Part shown: piece by piece, positions 51,912 through 59,813 of the stretch
Layout of the letters: each line of letters starts with the position of its first letter
Numbering within the stretch: position 1 is the stretch's first letter
Made by a program: the position numbers and the translations under genes
From: Caballeronia pedi
GTDB lineage: Bacteria > Pseudomonadota > Gammaproteobacteria > Burkholderiales > Burkholderiaceae
DNA: 64,000 nt
Assembly (NCBI RefSeq): GCF_001544915.2
Contig: NZ_FCOE02000026.1
Coordinates: 49,844 to 113,843 of the forward strand
Direction: 5' to 3'
Notes under the pieces: generated by a model
The model's database searches: none
What the model was told of the DNA's origin: nothing
The model's input: only the letters and a program-made list of their open reading frames with translations

Positions 51912-52706
51912 TTACTGCGCGAGCTCCGCCAGGAACGCGTCGAACACCGGCGCAAACGTCTCGCGCATGTCGAACGCGCCGAAATGCGCCGCGCCCGGAA
52001 TCGAGACGAAACGGCCATTAGGTAGCGCGTCGGCGATTTTTTGCGATACCGCCGGAGGAATGCTTGCGTCGGCGTCGCCCGCCACGACGAGCGCCGGCTG
52101 GGGCACGGCGCGCAATTCAGCGAGGTTGTCGAGCCGGGAAATCGCCTCCCAGTTGGCGCTCCAGCTGAACCAGTCATCGGCGGCGAGGCGCGCGCGGCAC
52201 TTCGCGACGAGATCCGGGCGCGGTGTATCCGCCGCGAACCAGCGCGCGATGGTGTCGTCGATGACTTCCGGCATCGCGCCCTGACGGCTCGTATCGCCGC
52301 GCGCGCGAATGCGCGGACGCACGTCGTCGGGAAAACCGCCGGCGGTCGCGCAGAGGATCATCGCGCCGACGAGTTCGGGAAACTGGATCGCCACGCGCTG
52401 GGCGACCATTCCGCCCATCGACACGCCGATCAGCGTGGCGTCGGCGACGCGCTCCTTGCGCAGCACGGCGGCGATATCGGTTGCGTGGTCGGCGAGCGTG
52501 ATGCTCGACGTGACCGCGCTCGAATCGCCGTGACCGCGCATGTCGATTGCTATCACGTCATGAGACGAGGCCCAAGACTCGACGTATTCGCCCCACCAGC
52601 TTCGGTCGACGCCGATCGGATGAAGCAGCATCAGCGGCCGACCCGTCCCGCAACGCGCGTAGGCGATACGGCCGGCTGGAATTTCGCAGTAACTTGATTG
52701 AGACAT
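51912..52706 (-). CDS. Alpha/beta hydrolase (enol-lactone/thioester hydrolase type)
   Basis: A 264-residue alpha/beta-fold hydrolase. The oxyanion motif LMLLHPIGVDRSWW, the nucleophile elbow GVSMGGMVAQ, the acid in VVAGDADASIP and the catalytic His in PGAAHFGAF are all present. The pattern resembles PcaD-type 3-oxoadipate enol-lactone hydrolases. It is next to a CMD gene, an arrangement familiar from protocatechuate pathways (PcaC/PcaD). A ring-opened lactone or CoA ester is the likely substrate. The start at 52706 gives the shortest family-like N-terminus. Confidence 0.9.
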   Translation of the reverse strand: MSQSSYCEIPAGRIAYARCGTGRPLMLLHPIGVDRSWWGEYVESWASSHDVIAIDMRGHGDSSAVTSSITLADHATDIAAVLRKERVADATLIGVSMGGMVAQRVAIQFPELVGAMILCATAGGFPDDVRPRIRARGDTSRQGAMPEVIDDTIARWFAADTPRPDLVAKCRARLAADDWFSWSANWEAISRLDNLAELRAVPQPALVVAGDADASIPPAVSQKIADALPNGRFVSIPGAAHFGAFDMRETFAPVFDAFLAELAQ

Positions 52707-52766
52707 GACGTGTGCTGGAAAAGCGAGGAAGTCATGCGCGCCACACAATCGGACGCGCGAATCGGC

Positions 52767-53162
52767 TCAGGCGGCCTTGGCCTTGAGTTCCAGAATGACG
52801 GCCTTGGCGCGCCGCAGCGCTTCCGCCGCGACCGGAATGCCCGCGTAAACACCCGCCTGCAGCAGCACTTCGGCGATTTCCTCTTCGGTCACGCCGTTGT
52901 TCACCGCGCCGCGCGTATGCACTTCGAACTCGTGCCAGCGCCCGAGCGAGGCGAGCATCGCGAGGTTCAGCATGCTGCGCGTCGAACGCGTGAGACCGGG
53001 ACGATTCCAGACGTTGCCCCAGCAGAAGTCCTCGGTGAACTCGAGAAAGACGGCGTCGAACAGGTGAGGCTCGGTGTTGCGCTGCGTGTGCGCCGTGCCG
53101 AGCACTTCCTTGCGGATCGTTGCCCCGATAGCCCTGCGTTCAGATGACGTGATGTCTTGCAT
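52767..53162 (-). CDS. Carboxymuconolactone decarboxylase (CMD) family protein
   Basis: A 131-residue CMD protein. It keeps the WHEFEVHTRGAVNNGVTEEEIAEVLLQ block and YAGIPVAAEALRRA of 4-carboxymuconolactone decarboxylase (PcaC). The CxxC pair of the AhpD peroxidase branch is absent, which favours a decarboxylase or isomerase role. It is the first gene of the twelve-gene operon, reading from a strong promoter at 53218-53246 with an ATTGTAT operator downstream of it. Start ATG 53162 has AAGAGG upstream. Confidence 0.92.
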   Translation of the reverse strand: MQDITSSERRAIGATIRKEVLGTAHTQRNTEPHLFDAVFLEFTEDFCWGNVWNRPGLTRSTRSMLNLAMLASLGRWHEFEVHTRGAVNNGVTEEEIAEVLLQAGVYAGIPVAAEALRRAKAVILELKAKAA

Positions 53163-53200
53163 GAAAACCTCTTGGGTGCAGTGGTTTGGACGGTTGTACG

Positions 53201-53213
53201 ATTGTATAATCAC
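53201..53213. promoter_or_regulatory. ATTGTAT operator, site 1
   Basis: ATTGTATAATCAC, a variant of the 13-base motif at 53251 and 54163. It overlaps the expected transcription start of the leftward operon promoter and a perfect TATAAT (53205-53210) that may serve the rightward gntR gene. It is a likely GntR-regulator site. Confidence 0.55.
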
Positions 53214-53217
53214 ACAC

Positions 53218-53246
53218 AGTATGAACACGCGCTGAAGGCGTGTCAA
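53218..53246 (-). promoter_or_regulatory. Sigma-70 promoter of the UbiD/molybdenum-hydroxylase operon
   Basis: On the minus strand the -35 is TTGACA (53246-53241, consensus) and the -10 is CATACT (53223-53218) with a 17-base spacer, giving a start near 53211. It is 49 bases ahead of the CMD start codon and flanked by operator sites 1 and 2. Confidence 0.7.
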
Positions 53247-53250
53247 TATG

Positions 53251-53263
53251 ATTGTATTACGAC
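53251..53263. promoter_or_regulatory. ATTGTAT operator, site 2
   Basis: ATTGTATTACGAC lies 22 bases before the gntR start and just behind the -35 of the leftward promoter. It is identical over all 13 bases to site 3 at 54163-54175, which points to a shared regulator, most likely the GntR protein itself. Confidence 0.6.
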
Positions 53264-53285
53264 CTTTGATGAGAGAGGGGTTCGA

Positions 53286-53999
53286 ATGTCAGATACGCAA
53301 ACGTCGGTGAAGGAAGGAATGAATACGAACAGACAGGTGGTGCGGCCGGCGGCGACGTTGCGGCAGCAGGTGATCGAAGGGCTGCGCTCATGCATCAGCG
53401 ACCTCACGTTCAAGCCGGGCGACAGGCTCATCGAACGCGAGCTTTGCGAGATGCTGGGTGTGAGTCGCACGCTGATTCGCGAGGCGCTGAGTCAACTGGT
53501 CGCCGAAGGGCTCGTGCAAACGATTCCGCACAAGGGGCCGATCGTCGCCGTCATCACTAAAAACGAGGCGAAAGGGCTGTACGAAGTACGCGCGGCGCTG
53601 GAGGCGCTGGCCGGGCATCAGTTCACCGAGCGGGCGTCGAACGACCATCGGGTCGCGCTGATGCAGGCACTGAAGGAACTGGCCGCGATCCGCGACATGC
53701 ACGCCGACGACGCTATCCTGTTGTTTTTGAAACAGAAAGCCAAGTTCTACGATGTGATTCTCGAAGGCGCCGGCAACCCGGTTCTGACAGAAATGCTGCG
53801 TCTCGTGCATACGCGCGTGATGATGCTGCGCGCCACGACGCTCTCGCAGGAAGGGCGCCTCGACGAGAGCTACAGCGAAATTTCGGCGATCGTCGACGCG
53901 GTCATGCGAAACGATGCCGACCAGGCCGCTGCCGCCTGCAAGCGGCATGTTCAGCAAGCCGAGCGTCTCGCCATCGAAGTACTCGCGGATATCAACTGA
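53286..53999 (+). CDS. GntR-family regulator with FCD domain
   Basis: A 237-residue FadR-type regulator. The N-terminal winged helix has TLRQQVIEGLRS and RELCEMLGVSRTLIREALSQLVAEGLV. The C-terminal FCD all-helical domain carries typical metal/ligand positions (the DESYSEISAIVDAVMRNDADQAA block and the final KRHVQQAE). It sits between two transcription units that share an ATTGTAT motif, so it should control both, probably as a repressor released by a carboxylate. The start at 53286 follows AGAGGGG; a second ATG at 53319 is less likely. Confidence 0.93.
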   Translation: MSDTQTSVKEGMNTNRQVVRPAATLRQQVIEGLRSCISDLTFKPGDRLIERELCEMLGVSRTLIREALSQLVAEGLVQTIPHKGPIVAVITKNEAKGLYEVRAALEALAGHQFTERASNDHRVALMQALKELAAIRDMHADDAILLFLKQKAKFYDVILEGAGNPVLTEMLRLVHTRVMMLRATTLSQEGRLDESYSEISAIVDAVMRNDADQAAAACKRHVQQAERLAIEVLADIN

Positions 54000-54152
54000 C
54001 TCTGGCTGTTCCTCCGCCGCCCTGAGGATGCGACGTCCGTCGCACATCGGGGCGGCAGCACTCCTGCTCACTTCCGCCTCCTCCGTTTTCTGGTCCACGC
54101 ACGCGCGTCCAGGACCTCGTCTCTGCATCGACCAAACTGGCAATATTCTGTA

Positions 54153-54182
54153 TTGCAATAACATTGTATTACGACATATACT
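54153..54182 (+). promoter_or_regulatory. Promoter of MFS copy 2 / NCS2 genes with embedded operator
   Basis: The -35 is TTGCAA (54153-54158) and the -10 TATACT (54177-54182), 18-base spacer. Operator ATTGTATTACGAC (54163-54175) fills the spacer, an arrangement suited to repression by blocking RNA polymerase. Confidence 0.6.
54163..54175. promoter_or_regulatory. ATTGTAT operator, site 3
   Basis: ATTGTATTACGAC, identical to site 2, inside the promoter spacer 93 bases before the transporter gene. It links the transporters to the GntR regulon. Confidence 0.6.
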
Positions 54183-54267
54183 CCCGGCAACGGATCGGCA
54201 TGTGCCGATAAAGCTGCATCGGCGCGTCCGGTCGTAAAAAACGGCAGAAGACCAGGAGACAGCAGGA

Positions 54268-55566
54268 ATGGACACTTCGCAGGAGATAGGCGAGCGGGTG
54301 GCGGCATCGGCTGCGGCGCCGAAGTTCAGACTGTCGCGCTATCAGTGGCTGACGCTGATTTCCGCGTTTCTCGGCTGGATGTTCGATTCGATGGACCTGA
54401 ATCTCTTCACGCTCGTGCTCGTGCCGAGCGTGAGCCAGCTGATGCAGACCACCGACGCGGCGGAGATCAGCAAGATCGGCAGTTACATCATCGCGGGCAA
54501 GCTGCTCACGTGGGGTATCGGCGGCGTGCTGTTCGGCGTGGCCGCCGACCGGCTCGGCCGCTCGCGCGTCATGGCCTGGACGATCCTGATTTATGCCACG
54601 TTCACCCTGCTGAGCGCGTTTGCGCAAACCTGGACCCAGCTCGCGGTCGCGCAGGCGATGGCTGGCTTCGGCATCGGCGGCGAATGGGCGGCGGGCGCCG
54701 CGCTCGTCGCGGAATCGTGGCCGGAGCGGTATCGCGCCCGCGCGATGCAGATCATGCAGATGGCGTTCGCGTTCGGATTTCTCGCCGCCGCGCTGGATAA
54801 CCTGCTGCTCGGCAGTCTCGGCTGGCGCTGGGTGCTCGGCATGGGCGCCGCGCCTGCGCTCGTCACGATTCTGATCCGCTTCTTCGTTCCGGAACCGCAG
54901 CGCTGGGTGAAAGTGCGCGCGAGCGTCGACGCCGAACCGGCGATGCGAACTTTCGCCGCGATTTTCGCGCCGGGGCTGCGCCGCAAGACGATCGTCGGCG
55001 TGCTGGTCGCGTCGGCGGCCATGCTCGGCTGCTGGGGCGGGCTCACTTTTCTTCCGAGCTGGATACATCAGTTGTCGGTCATGGCCTCGGATCACCGCGA
55101 CGTCGGCTCGACGGTGAGTTACGCGTTCATCCTCATGATGATCGGCGCGACGCTCGGCTATCTGACGCTCATCTGGATGCTCGACGCACTCGGCCGGCGG
55201 ATGTCCTACTTCATCTTCTCGGTCGGCTCGCTTGCCATTTCGCTCGTGCTGTTCATGACGGTGCACGACATCGGCGGCGTGCTGTGGCTCATGCCTTTGT
55301 ACGGGTACTTCGTGATCGGCGCATTCGGCACTTTCGCCGCCTATTTGCCGGAGCTTTTCCCGACCCGCGTACGCGCAACCGGCCAGGGCTTCTGCTGGAA
55401 CATGGCGCGCGCGCTGACCAGCATCGGCCCGCTGGCGGGCAACGTCGTGGTCGCGAAGTTCGGCTCGTTCCCTGCGGCGTCGGCGGCGGTCTCGCTGCTG
55501 TTCATCGTCGGGATGGTGTCGATCTGGCTCGGTCCCGAAACGAAGGGCGTACCGCTCGATGACTAA
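54268..55566 (+). CDS. MFS transporter, AAHS type, copy 2
   Basis: A 432-residue permease with 12 predicted spans. The AAHS helix-1 aspartate pattern is FLGWMFDSMDLNLFTLVLVPS, and loop 2-3 has GVAADRLGRSRVMAW. FGIGGEWAAGAALVAESWPERYR is the helix 4-5 marker. AGGAGACAGCAGGA precedes the ATG. It is 10 bases before the NCS2 permease gene and is driven by the GntR-controlled promoter. The cargo is probably the same carboxylate degraded by the leftward operon. Confidence 0.92.
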   Translation: MDTSQEIGERVAASAAAPKFRLSRYQWLTLISAFLGWMFDSMDLNLFTLVLVPSVSQLMQTTDAAEISKIGSYIIAGKLLTWGIGGVLFGVAADRLGRSRVMAWTILIYATFTLLSAFAQTWTQLAVAQAMAGFGIGGEWAAGAALVAESWPERYRARAMQIMQMAFAFGFLAAALDNLLLGSLGWRWVLGMGAAPALVTILIRFFVPEPQRWVKVRASVDAEPAMRTFAAIFAPGLRRKTIVGVLVASAAMLGCWGGLTFLPSWIHQLSVMASDHRDVGSTVSYAFILMMIGATLGYLTLIWMLDALGRRMSYFIFSVGSLAISLVLFMTVHDIGGVLWLMPLYGYFVIGAFGTFAAYLPELFPTRVRATGQGFCWNMARALTSIGPLAGNVVVAKFGSFPAASAAVSLLFIVGMVSIWLGPETKGVPLDD

Positions 55567-55576
55567 GGGAACAGAT

Positions 55577-56968
55577 ATGTCGAAGCCAGGCGCCTCGAGC
55601 CGAAACGGCGCATCCGATGCCGCCACCGCGCGCGTCTTCGATGTCGGCATCAACGAGCGCCTGCCGCTTTCGCAACTGGCCGTGCTCGGCTTGCAGAACG
55701 TCTTCGGCATGACGGGGATGTTCGTGTTTCCCGGCATTCTCGGGCGCGCCTTTCAACTGCCCGATGCGCAGATCGCGTACCTCTACGGCATGACCTTCAT
55801 GGCGTGCGGAATCATCACGATCCTGCAGTCGATCTTCCTGCTGCGCTTGCCGATTGCTCAAGGTCCGTACGCGGGCAGCTTCGGTGCGCTGCTGGCCGTC
55901 GGGCATATGCAGGCGGGCGGACTCGGCACCGCGTTCGGCTCGTTCTTCGCCGCCTCGCTGATCTGGTGCGCGCTCACGGTGCCGATCCGCGGGCGCAGCG
56001 TGGCCGGGTTGTTCGCGCGGCATCTGCGGGTGCCGCTCATCTCCGGCATGATCGTGATGCTGATCATGGTGCAGATCGCAAGCGTCGCGCTGCCCACGTG
56101 GATTGGCAATCGCGCGAGCCCCGGCTTTCCCGGCGTGAATCTGTTCGCGGGTGCGGTTGCGGTCTCCGGCATCGTCTTCGCCATGCTGAAGGGCGGCCGC
56201 TGGGTTCGCCGGATCTCGATCCTGCTCGGCCTCGCGCTCGGCACGCTCGCCTATACGCTGTTCCAGCCGATTTCGTTCGCCGCGGTGGCCGCCGCGCCCC
56301 TGGTCGTTCTGCCGCGCGTCTTTCCGTTCGGTTTCGGCGTGCATGCTGATCTCGTCGCCGTGTTTCTGCTCGTGCTGATTCCGGCCGGCATGGGATCGAT
56401 GGCGCTTTATCAGACCGTCGCGGACTGGGGCGGCGAAGCGCTGACGCCCGGAAGAATGTCCGAAGGACTCTTCGGTGTCGCGCTCGGTTCGGTCGTCGCG
56501 GCGATGTGGGGCGGCTTCAGCACGATCGCCTATCCCGACAATATCGGCATTCTGCGCGCGACGCGCGTCGGCTCGCGCTTCGTCACACTCACGGCAGGCA
56601 TCTTCCTGATCGTGCTGGGCGGCTGCGTCAAATTCGACATGTTGCTCGTGGTGGTGCCGATTCCCGTGATCTCCGCGGCCGCGACGCTGCTGTTCGGCGT
56701 GGTCTTCATGCACAGTGTGCACATGCTGGCGCAGGTCGAGTGGGACGACCGCCGGCTCATCGCGACGGGGCTTTCGTTTCTGATCGGTCTGGGCGGCCTG
56801 TTCGTTTCGCCGGACGTCATGCGCGCCATGCCGCTGATGCTTCAACTCGTGCTTCAGCAACCGGTCATCTCGGGCGGTCTCACGCTCGTCGTCCTGCACG
56901 GCTTGCTGTGCTCGACGCGGGAACCGTCGGCAACGCCATCGGCTGCGGCCACGCGTACGCAGCATTGA
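55577..56968 (+). CDS. NCS2-family nucleobase:cation permease
   Basis: A 463-residue membrane protein with 12-14 hydrophobic spans. NCS2 markers are LGLQNVFGMTGMFVFPGILG at the first helix and QGPYAGSFGALLAVGHMQ at the substrate-site hairpin. GWGGFSTIAYPDNIG-like residues follow in helix 10 (MWGGFSTIAYPDN). NCS2 proteins carry purines, pyrimidines, or related heterocycles. ATG 55577 has AAGGGAACAG upstream. Its pairing with an aromatic-acid porter suggests the pathway substrate may be an N-heterocycle, but this is inference. Confidence 0.88.
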   Translation: MSKPGASSRNGASDAATARVFDVGINERLPLSQLAVLGLQNVFGMTGMFVFPGILGRAFQLPDAQIAYLYGMTFMACGIITILQSIFLLRLPIAQGPYAGSFGALLAVGHMQAGGLGTAFGSFFAASLIWCALTVPIRGRSVAGLFARHLRVPLISGMIVMLIMVQIASVALPTWIGNRASPGFPGVNLFAGAVAVSGIVFAMLKGGRWVRRISILLGLALGTLAYTLFQPISFAAVAAAPLVVLPRVFPFGFGVHADLVAVFLLVLIPAGMGSMALYQTVADWGGEALTPGRMSEGLFGVALGSVVAAMWGGFSTIAYPDNIGILRATRVGSRFVTLTAGIFLIVLGGCVKFDMLLVVVPIPVISAAATLLFGVVFMHSVHMLAQVEWDDRRLIATGLSFLIGLGGLFVSPDVMRAMPLMLQLVLQQPVISGGLTLVVLHGLLCSTREPSATPSAAATRTQH

Positions 56969-57004
56969 GGCCGCGCAGACAACGTAGCTAGTTGCTCGAA
57001 AAAC

Positions 57005-57025
57005 CTGATTAGCACTACAAATCAG
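57005..57025. promoter_or_regulatory. Dyad upstream of porin gene
   Basis: CTGATT and AATCAG arms with a 9-base spacer, 6 bases before the AAGGAG ribosome site of the porin at 57042. It may be an operator or a 5-prime leader hairpin. Confidence 0.35.
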
Positions 57026-57041
57026 CTAAAAAGGAGACGGA

Positions 57042-58088
57042 GTGAAAATAATAAAAAGCGGTATGCAGGCGATGGTTATCGGCGCCGCCCTCTTCAGCTT
57101 GGCGGCCCATGCGCAGTCGAGCGTGCAGCTTTATGGGCTCATCGACGCCTTCGTCGCGTACAAGAAGCCGATGAACGGACAATCGACCGTGCTGGCGGGC
57201 AATGGCGGCCTGACCGCATCGTACTTCGGCATGCGCGGTACCGAGGACATCGGCGGCGGCACGAAGGTCATCTTCGATCTCGAAGGCTATTTCAACGTTC
57301 AGAACGGCGCGATGGGACGCACCGGCTTTCCCCAGGACGGCCTGTTTTCGCGCAATGCGTGGGTTGGCGCGACCGGGCGCTACGGCACCGCGACGGTGGG
57401 CCTGATTCCTCCGCTGCTATGGTTTTCGACGATCACCTTCAACCCATTCTTCAACTCATTCGTGTTCTCACCGATGGTGCTGCACAGCTATGTCGGCGTG
57501 AACGGTCAGGGCGTGTTCGGCAACGCGGGAGAGTGGTGGAACTCGGTGTACTACTCGACGCCGGCGATCGGCGGTTTCATTGGCCGGGCGATGTATTCGT
57601 TCGGCAATGATCCGGGTCATCTCGGCCAGAACAAGTGGACCGGTCAGGTCTCCTACAGCAACGGCGGCTTCGCTACTTCGGTCGTGTATCAGCAGATCAA
57701 GTTCAGCCTGAATGCCGGCGATCTCGACACCGTGCTGCCGGGACTGAAGACTCAGTCGGTGGTCAACGTGGGCGCGTCGTACGACGTGGGCTTCGTGAAG
57801 CTATACGGACAATATCAGCACGTCTGGGATTCGATCTCGACGGGCGACGTGGGTATCGATACCGGCCAGCTCGGTTTTTCGATCCCGGTTGGTATCGGCC
57901 GGATTCTCGGCTCGGACGCCTACTCGAAGAGTTCCGGCAATAGCTCGATGTATCGCAACACCTGGGCGCTGTCTTACCTGTATCCGCTGTCGAAGCGAAC
58001 CGACCTGTACGCAGCGGTGCTATCCGACCGCGCGAGCCACGAGTCCGCCGGCGAGACGATCGGTGGCGGCATTCGCACGCAATTCTGA
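57042..58088 (+). CDS. Gram-negative porin, copy 2
   Basis: A 348-residue porin starting at GTG 57042 behind AAGGAGACGGA. The signal peptide ends in AHA, followed by QSSVQLYGLIDAFVAY; the last strand is GGGIRTQF. MRGTEDIGGGTKVIFDLEGYF is the loop/strand block common to the family. It follows the transporter genes by 73 bases and may provide outer-membrane entry for the same substrate. Specificity is unknown. Confidence 0.92.
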   Translation: MKIIKSGMQAMVIGAALFSLAAHAQSSVQLYGLIDAFVAYKKPMNGQSTVLAGNGGLTASYFGMRGTEDIGGGTKVIFDLEGYFNVQNGAMGRTGFPQDGLFSRNAWVGATGRYGTATVGLIPPLLWFSTITFNPFFNSFVFSPMVLHSYVGVNGQGVFGNAGEWWNSVYYSTPAIGGFIGRAMYSFGNDPGHLGQNKWTGQVSYSNGGFATSVVYQQIKFSLNAGDLDTVLPGLKTQSVVNVGASYDVGFVKLYGQYQHVWDSISTGDVGIDTGQLGFSIPVGIGRILGSDAYSKSSGNSSMYRNTWALSYLYPLSKRTDLYAAVLSDRASHESAGETIGGGIRTQF

Positions 58089-58181
58089 TCGACGGTTATC
58101 CGGAATCCACGATGGATAGGGCGGGTGTGCGGAACGTCGCGCATCTCGCCGCACAAAATGAAATTTATCAATGGAGGAGAT

Positions 58182-59273
58182 ATGCATAGAAGTGGAGGGG
58201 TAGGGAACGGCATGCGCAGGACTGGAATGAAACGATCGCTGGCCGCACTGACGCTGGTGGGGCTTTCATCCGGCGCCGCTCATGCGCAAAGCAGCGTCTC
58301 ATTGTATGGGTCACTGGATGGCGGCCTGCGCAATCTCGTGAACGGCACCAAGGCGGGCGGTGCAGCGCTGACGATGGCATCGAACGGTGTCTACAAATCG
58401 AATCGCTGGGGGTTTGTCGGCACCGAAGACCTCGGCGGCGGATACTACGTTCGCTTGAACCTCGAGGCAGGATACGTTCTTGCGACCGGCGCAAACAGTA
58501 GTACTACCAATCAGATATTCCAGCGCAATTCGACGCTCGGATTCGGCGGACCGTTCGGCAGAGTCGACATGGGCCATCAGTTCACACTCCAGCACAGGCT
58601 GATCAAGGAGTTCGAGCCGTTCGATCTGGACTACCTCCAGGTGACGGAGGCCGCGGCGATATCGGGCGGCACCAGCGGCCGGGACGACAACGCCTTCTAC
58701 TATCACGGCGACTTCGGCCCGTGGACGGCTCGCGCGGATTACGCGCCGGGCGGCGTGCCGGGCAGTCTCGCCAGTGGCTCCATGATCGCGGCCGGCTTCA
58801 ACTATCACCCGGGCGGCTTCAATTTCGGCGCGGGCTATACGCGCCGTTCGGTTCCGGTTCCGTCCACGTCGAGTGCGTATTTCGGCAACGATCAATACAC
58901 CGCGGGCGGAGGCGTTACGTTTGGTCCCGTCGAGATGATGGGCGGCTACTCGCTCGTGATGCAGGCGGTTCCTTCGAACATGGCGGGTCGGACGCGCAAT
59001 CAGTACATGTGGGGCGGGGTCCGCTATCACGCGACGCCGTTCTTCAACGTTACGGGCGCGTACTATGACAACAAGAATACGACGAACGGCGTGGATGGTA
59101 GAAAGGGCGTCGCGATTCTGGGCGTCACCTATGCACTCTCGAAGCGCACCTTGCTGTATGCGGATATCGACTACACGCATTTCACGGGAGGCTACGTGAC
59201 CAATGCGACGCTGAATCCGTCCTTGCATGAAAAGCAGACGGGCGTCTCGTTCGGTATGAACCACTGGTTCTAA
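58182..59273 (+). CDS. Gram-negative porin, copy 3
   Basis: A 363-residue porin. The start at 58182 is set by GGAGGAGAT directly upstream; the signal region is long (about 40 residues) and is cleaved after AHA before QSSVSLYGSLDGGL. Family marks include GFVGTEDLGGGYYVRLNLE and the terminal GMNHWF. It is separated from the previous porin by 93 bases and ends before a perfect terminator hairpin. It faces the dioxygenase operon, so it may be the entry channel for the aromatic acid. Confidence 0.92.
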   Translation: MHRSGGVGNGMRRTGMKRSLAALTLVGLSSGAAHAQSSVSLYGSLDGGLRNLVNGTKAGGAALTMASNGVYKSNRWGFVGTEDLGGGYYVRLNLEAGYVLATGANSSTTNQIFQRNSTLGFGGPFGRVDMGHQFTLQHRLIKEFEPFDLDYLQVTEAAAISGGTSGRDDNAFYYHGDFGPWTARADYAPGGVPGSLASGSMIAAGFNYHPGGFNFGAGYTRRSVPVPSTSSAYFGNDQYTAGGGVTFGPVEMMGGYSLVMQAVPSNMAGRTRNQYMWGGVRYHATPFFNVTGAYYDNKNTTNGVDGRKGVAILGVTYALSKRTLLYADIDYTHFTGGYVTNATLNPSLHEKQTGVSFGMNHWF

Positions 59274-59280
59274 GCGCTGC

Positions 59281-59303
59281 TGTGCCCTCGATGAGAGGGC
59301 ACA
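59281..59303. terminator. Bidirectional terminator hairpin
   Basis: TGTGCCCTC and GAGGGCACA form a perfect 9-bp stem with a 5-base loop in the 39-base convergent gap between the porin and dioxygenase small-subunit genes. Confidence 0.65.
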
Positions 59304-59312
59304 TGTTACTAA

Positions 59313-59813
59313 TCAGACCGGCGCCACCACAGAAGTCGGGTAGAGCAGCGTATCCGTCACGCAGACACGGCTTTCGAACAGAAAGCGGTCTGCATCGACC
59401 ACTACGCGGTCGATATAACAGCCCGACATTACGATTTCAGTCATGCGGTCGAGCATTGTCTGCAGGATCAGGAAATCGGCGCGGACGCGGTAGCCGTCGC
59501 CATCCGCACAGACCTTGATGCCGCTGACGATGTGCCGTAACGCGCGCGGCTGCGAGATGGTCGTCTCCGATGTCGTGAAAGCCCGGTCGTCGATCATGCC
59601 CTTGCCGTCGCAATAGATGATGGCGATCGGCAGTCCTCGCTCATGGTTTTCCTTCGTCGTCAGCCGATACTCCGCATGGGTGCTGAAGCAATCGGCCCAA
59701 TCCTGGTAGCGGCCTTCGTCGAGCGCCGCACTGTATTCCGAGTAGAGATCCATGATGCCAAAGCGAACGTCCGCTGAAATGGCATGTTCGCGTCGATGAG
59801 TCGGTGTACTCAT
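59313..59813 (-). CDS. Aromatic-ring-hydroxylating dioxygenase small subunit
   Basis: A 166-residue beta subunit of the NTF2-like cone fold. It has ALDEGRYQDWADCFSTHAEYRLTTKENHERGLP and the closing SRVCVTDTLLYPTS, matching anthranilate 1,2-dioxygenase and salicylate 5-hydroxylase beta chains. It supports the alpha-subunit hexamer and has no cofactor. Its start overlaps the large-subunit stop by 4 bases. Confidence 0.9.
   Translation of the reverse strand: MSTPTHRREHAISADVRFGIMDLYSEYSAALDEGRYQDWADCFSTHAEYRLTTKENHERGLPIAIIYCDGKGMIDDRAFTTSETTISQPRALRHIVSGIKVCADGDGYRVRADFLILQTMLDRMTEIVMSGCYIDRVVVDADRFLFESRVCVTDTLLYPTSVVAPV

Larger units (their letters stand above)
54000..54267. other. Intergenic region between gntR and MFS copy 2
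   Basis: 268 bases with no gene. The right third is AT-rich and carries the promoter and operator described separately. No structured RNA or other motif was recognised in the remainder. Confidence 0.55.
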
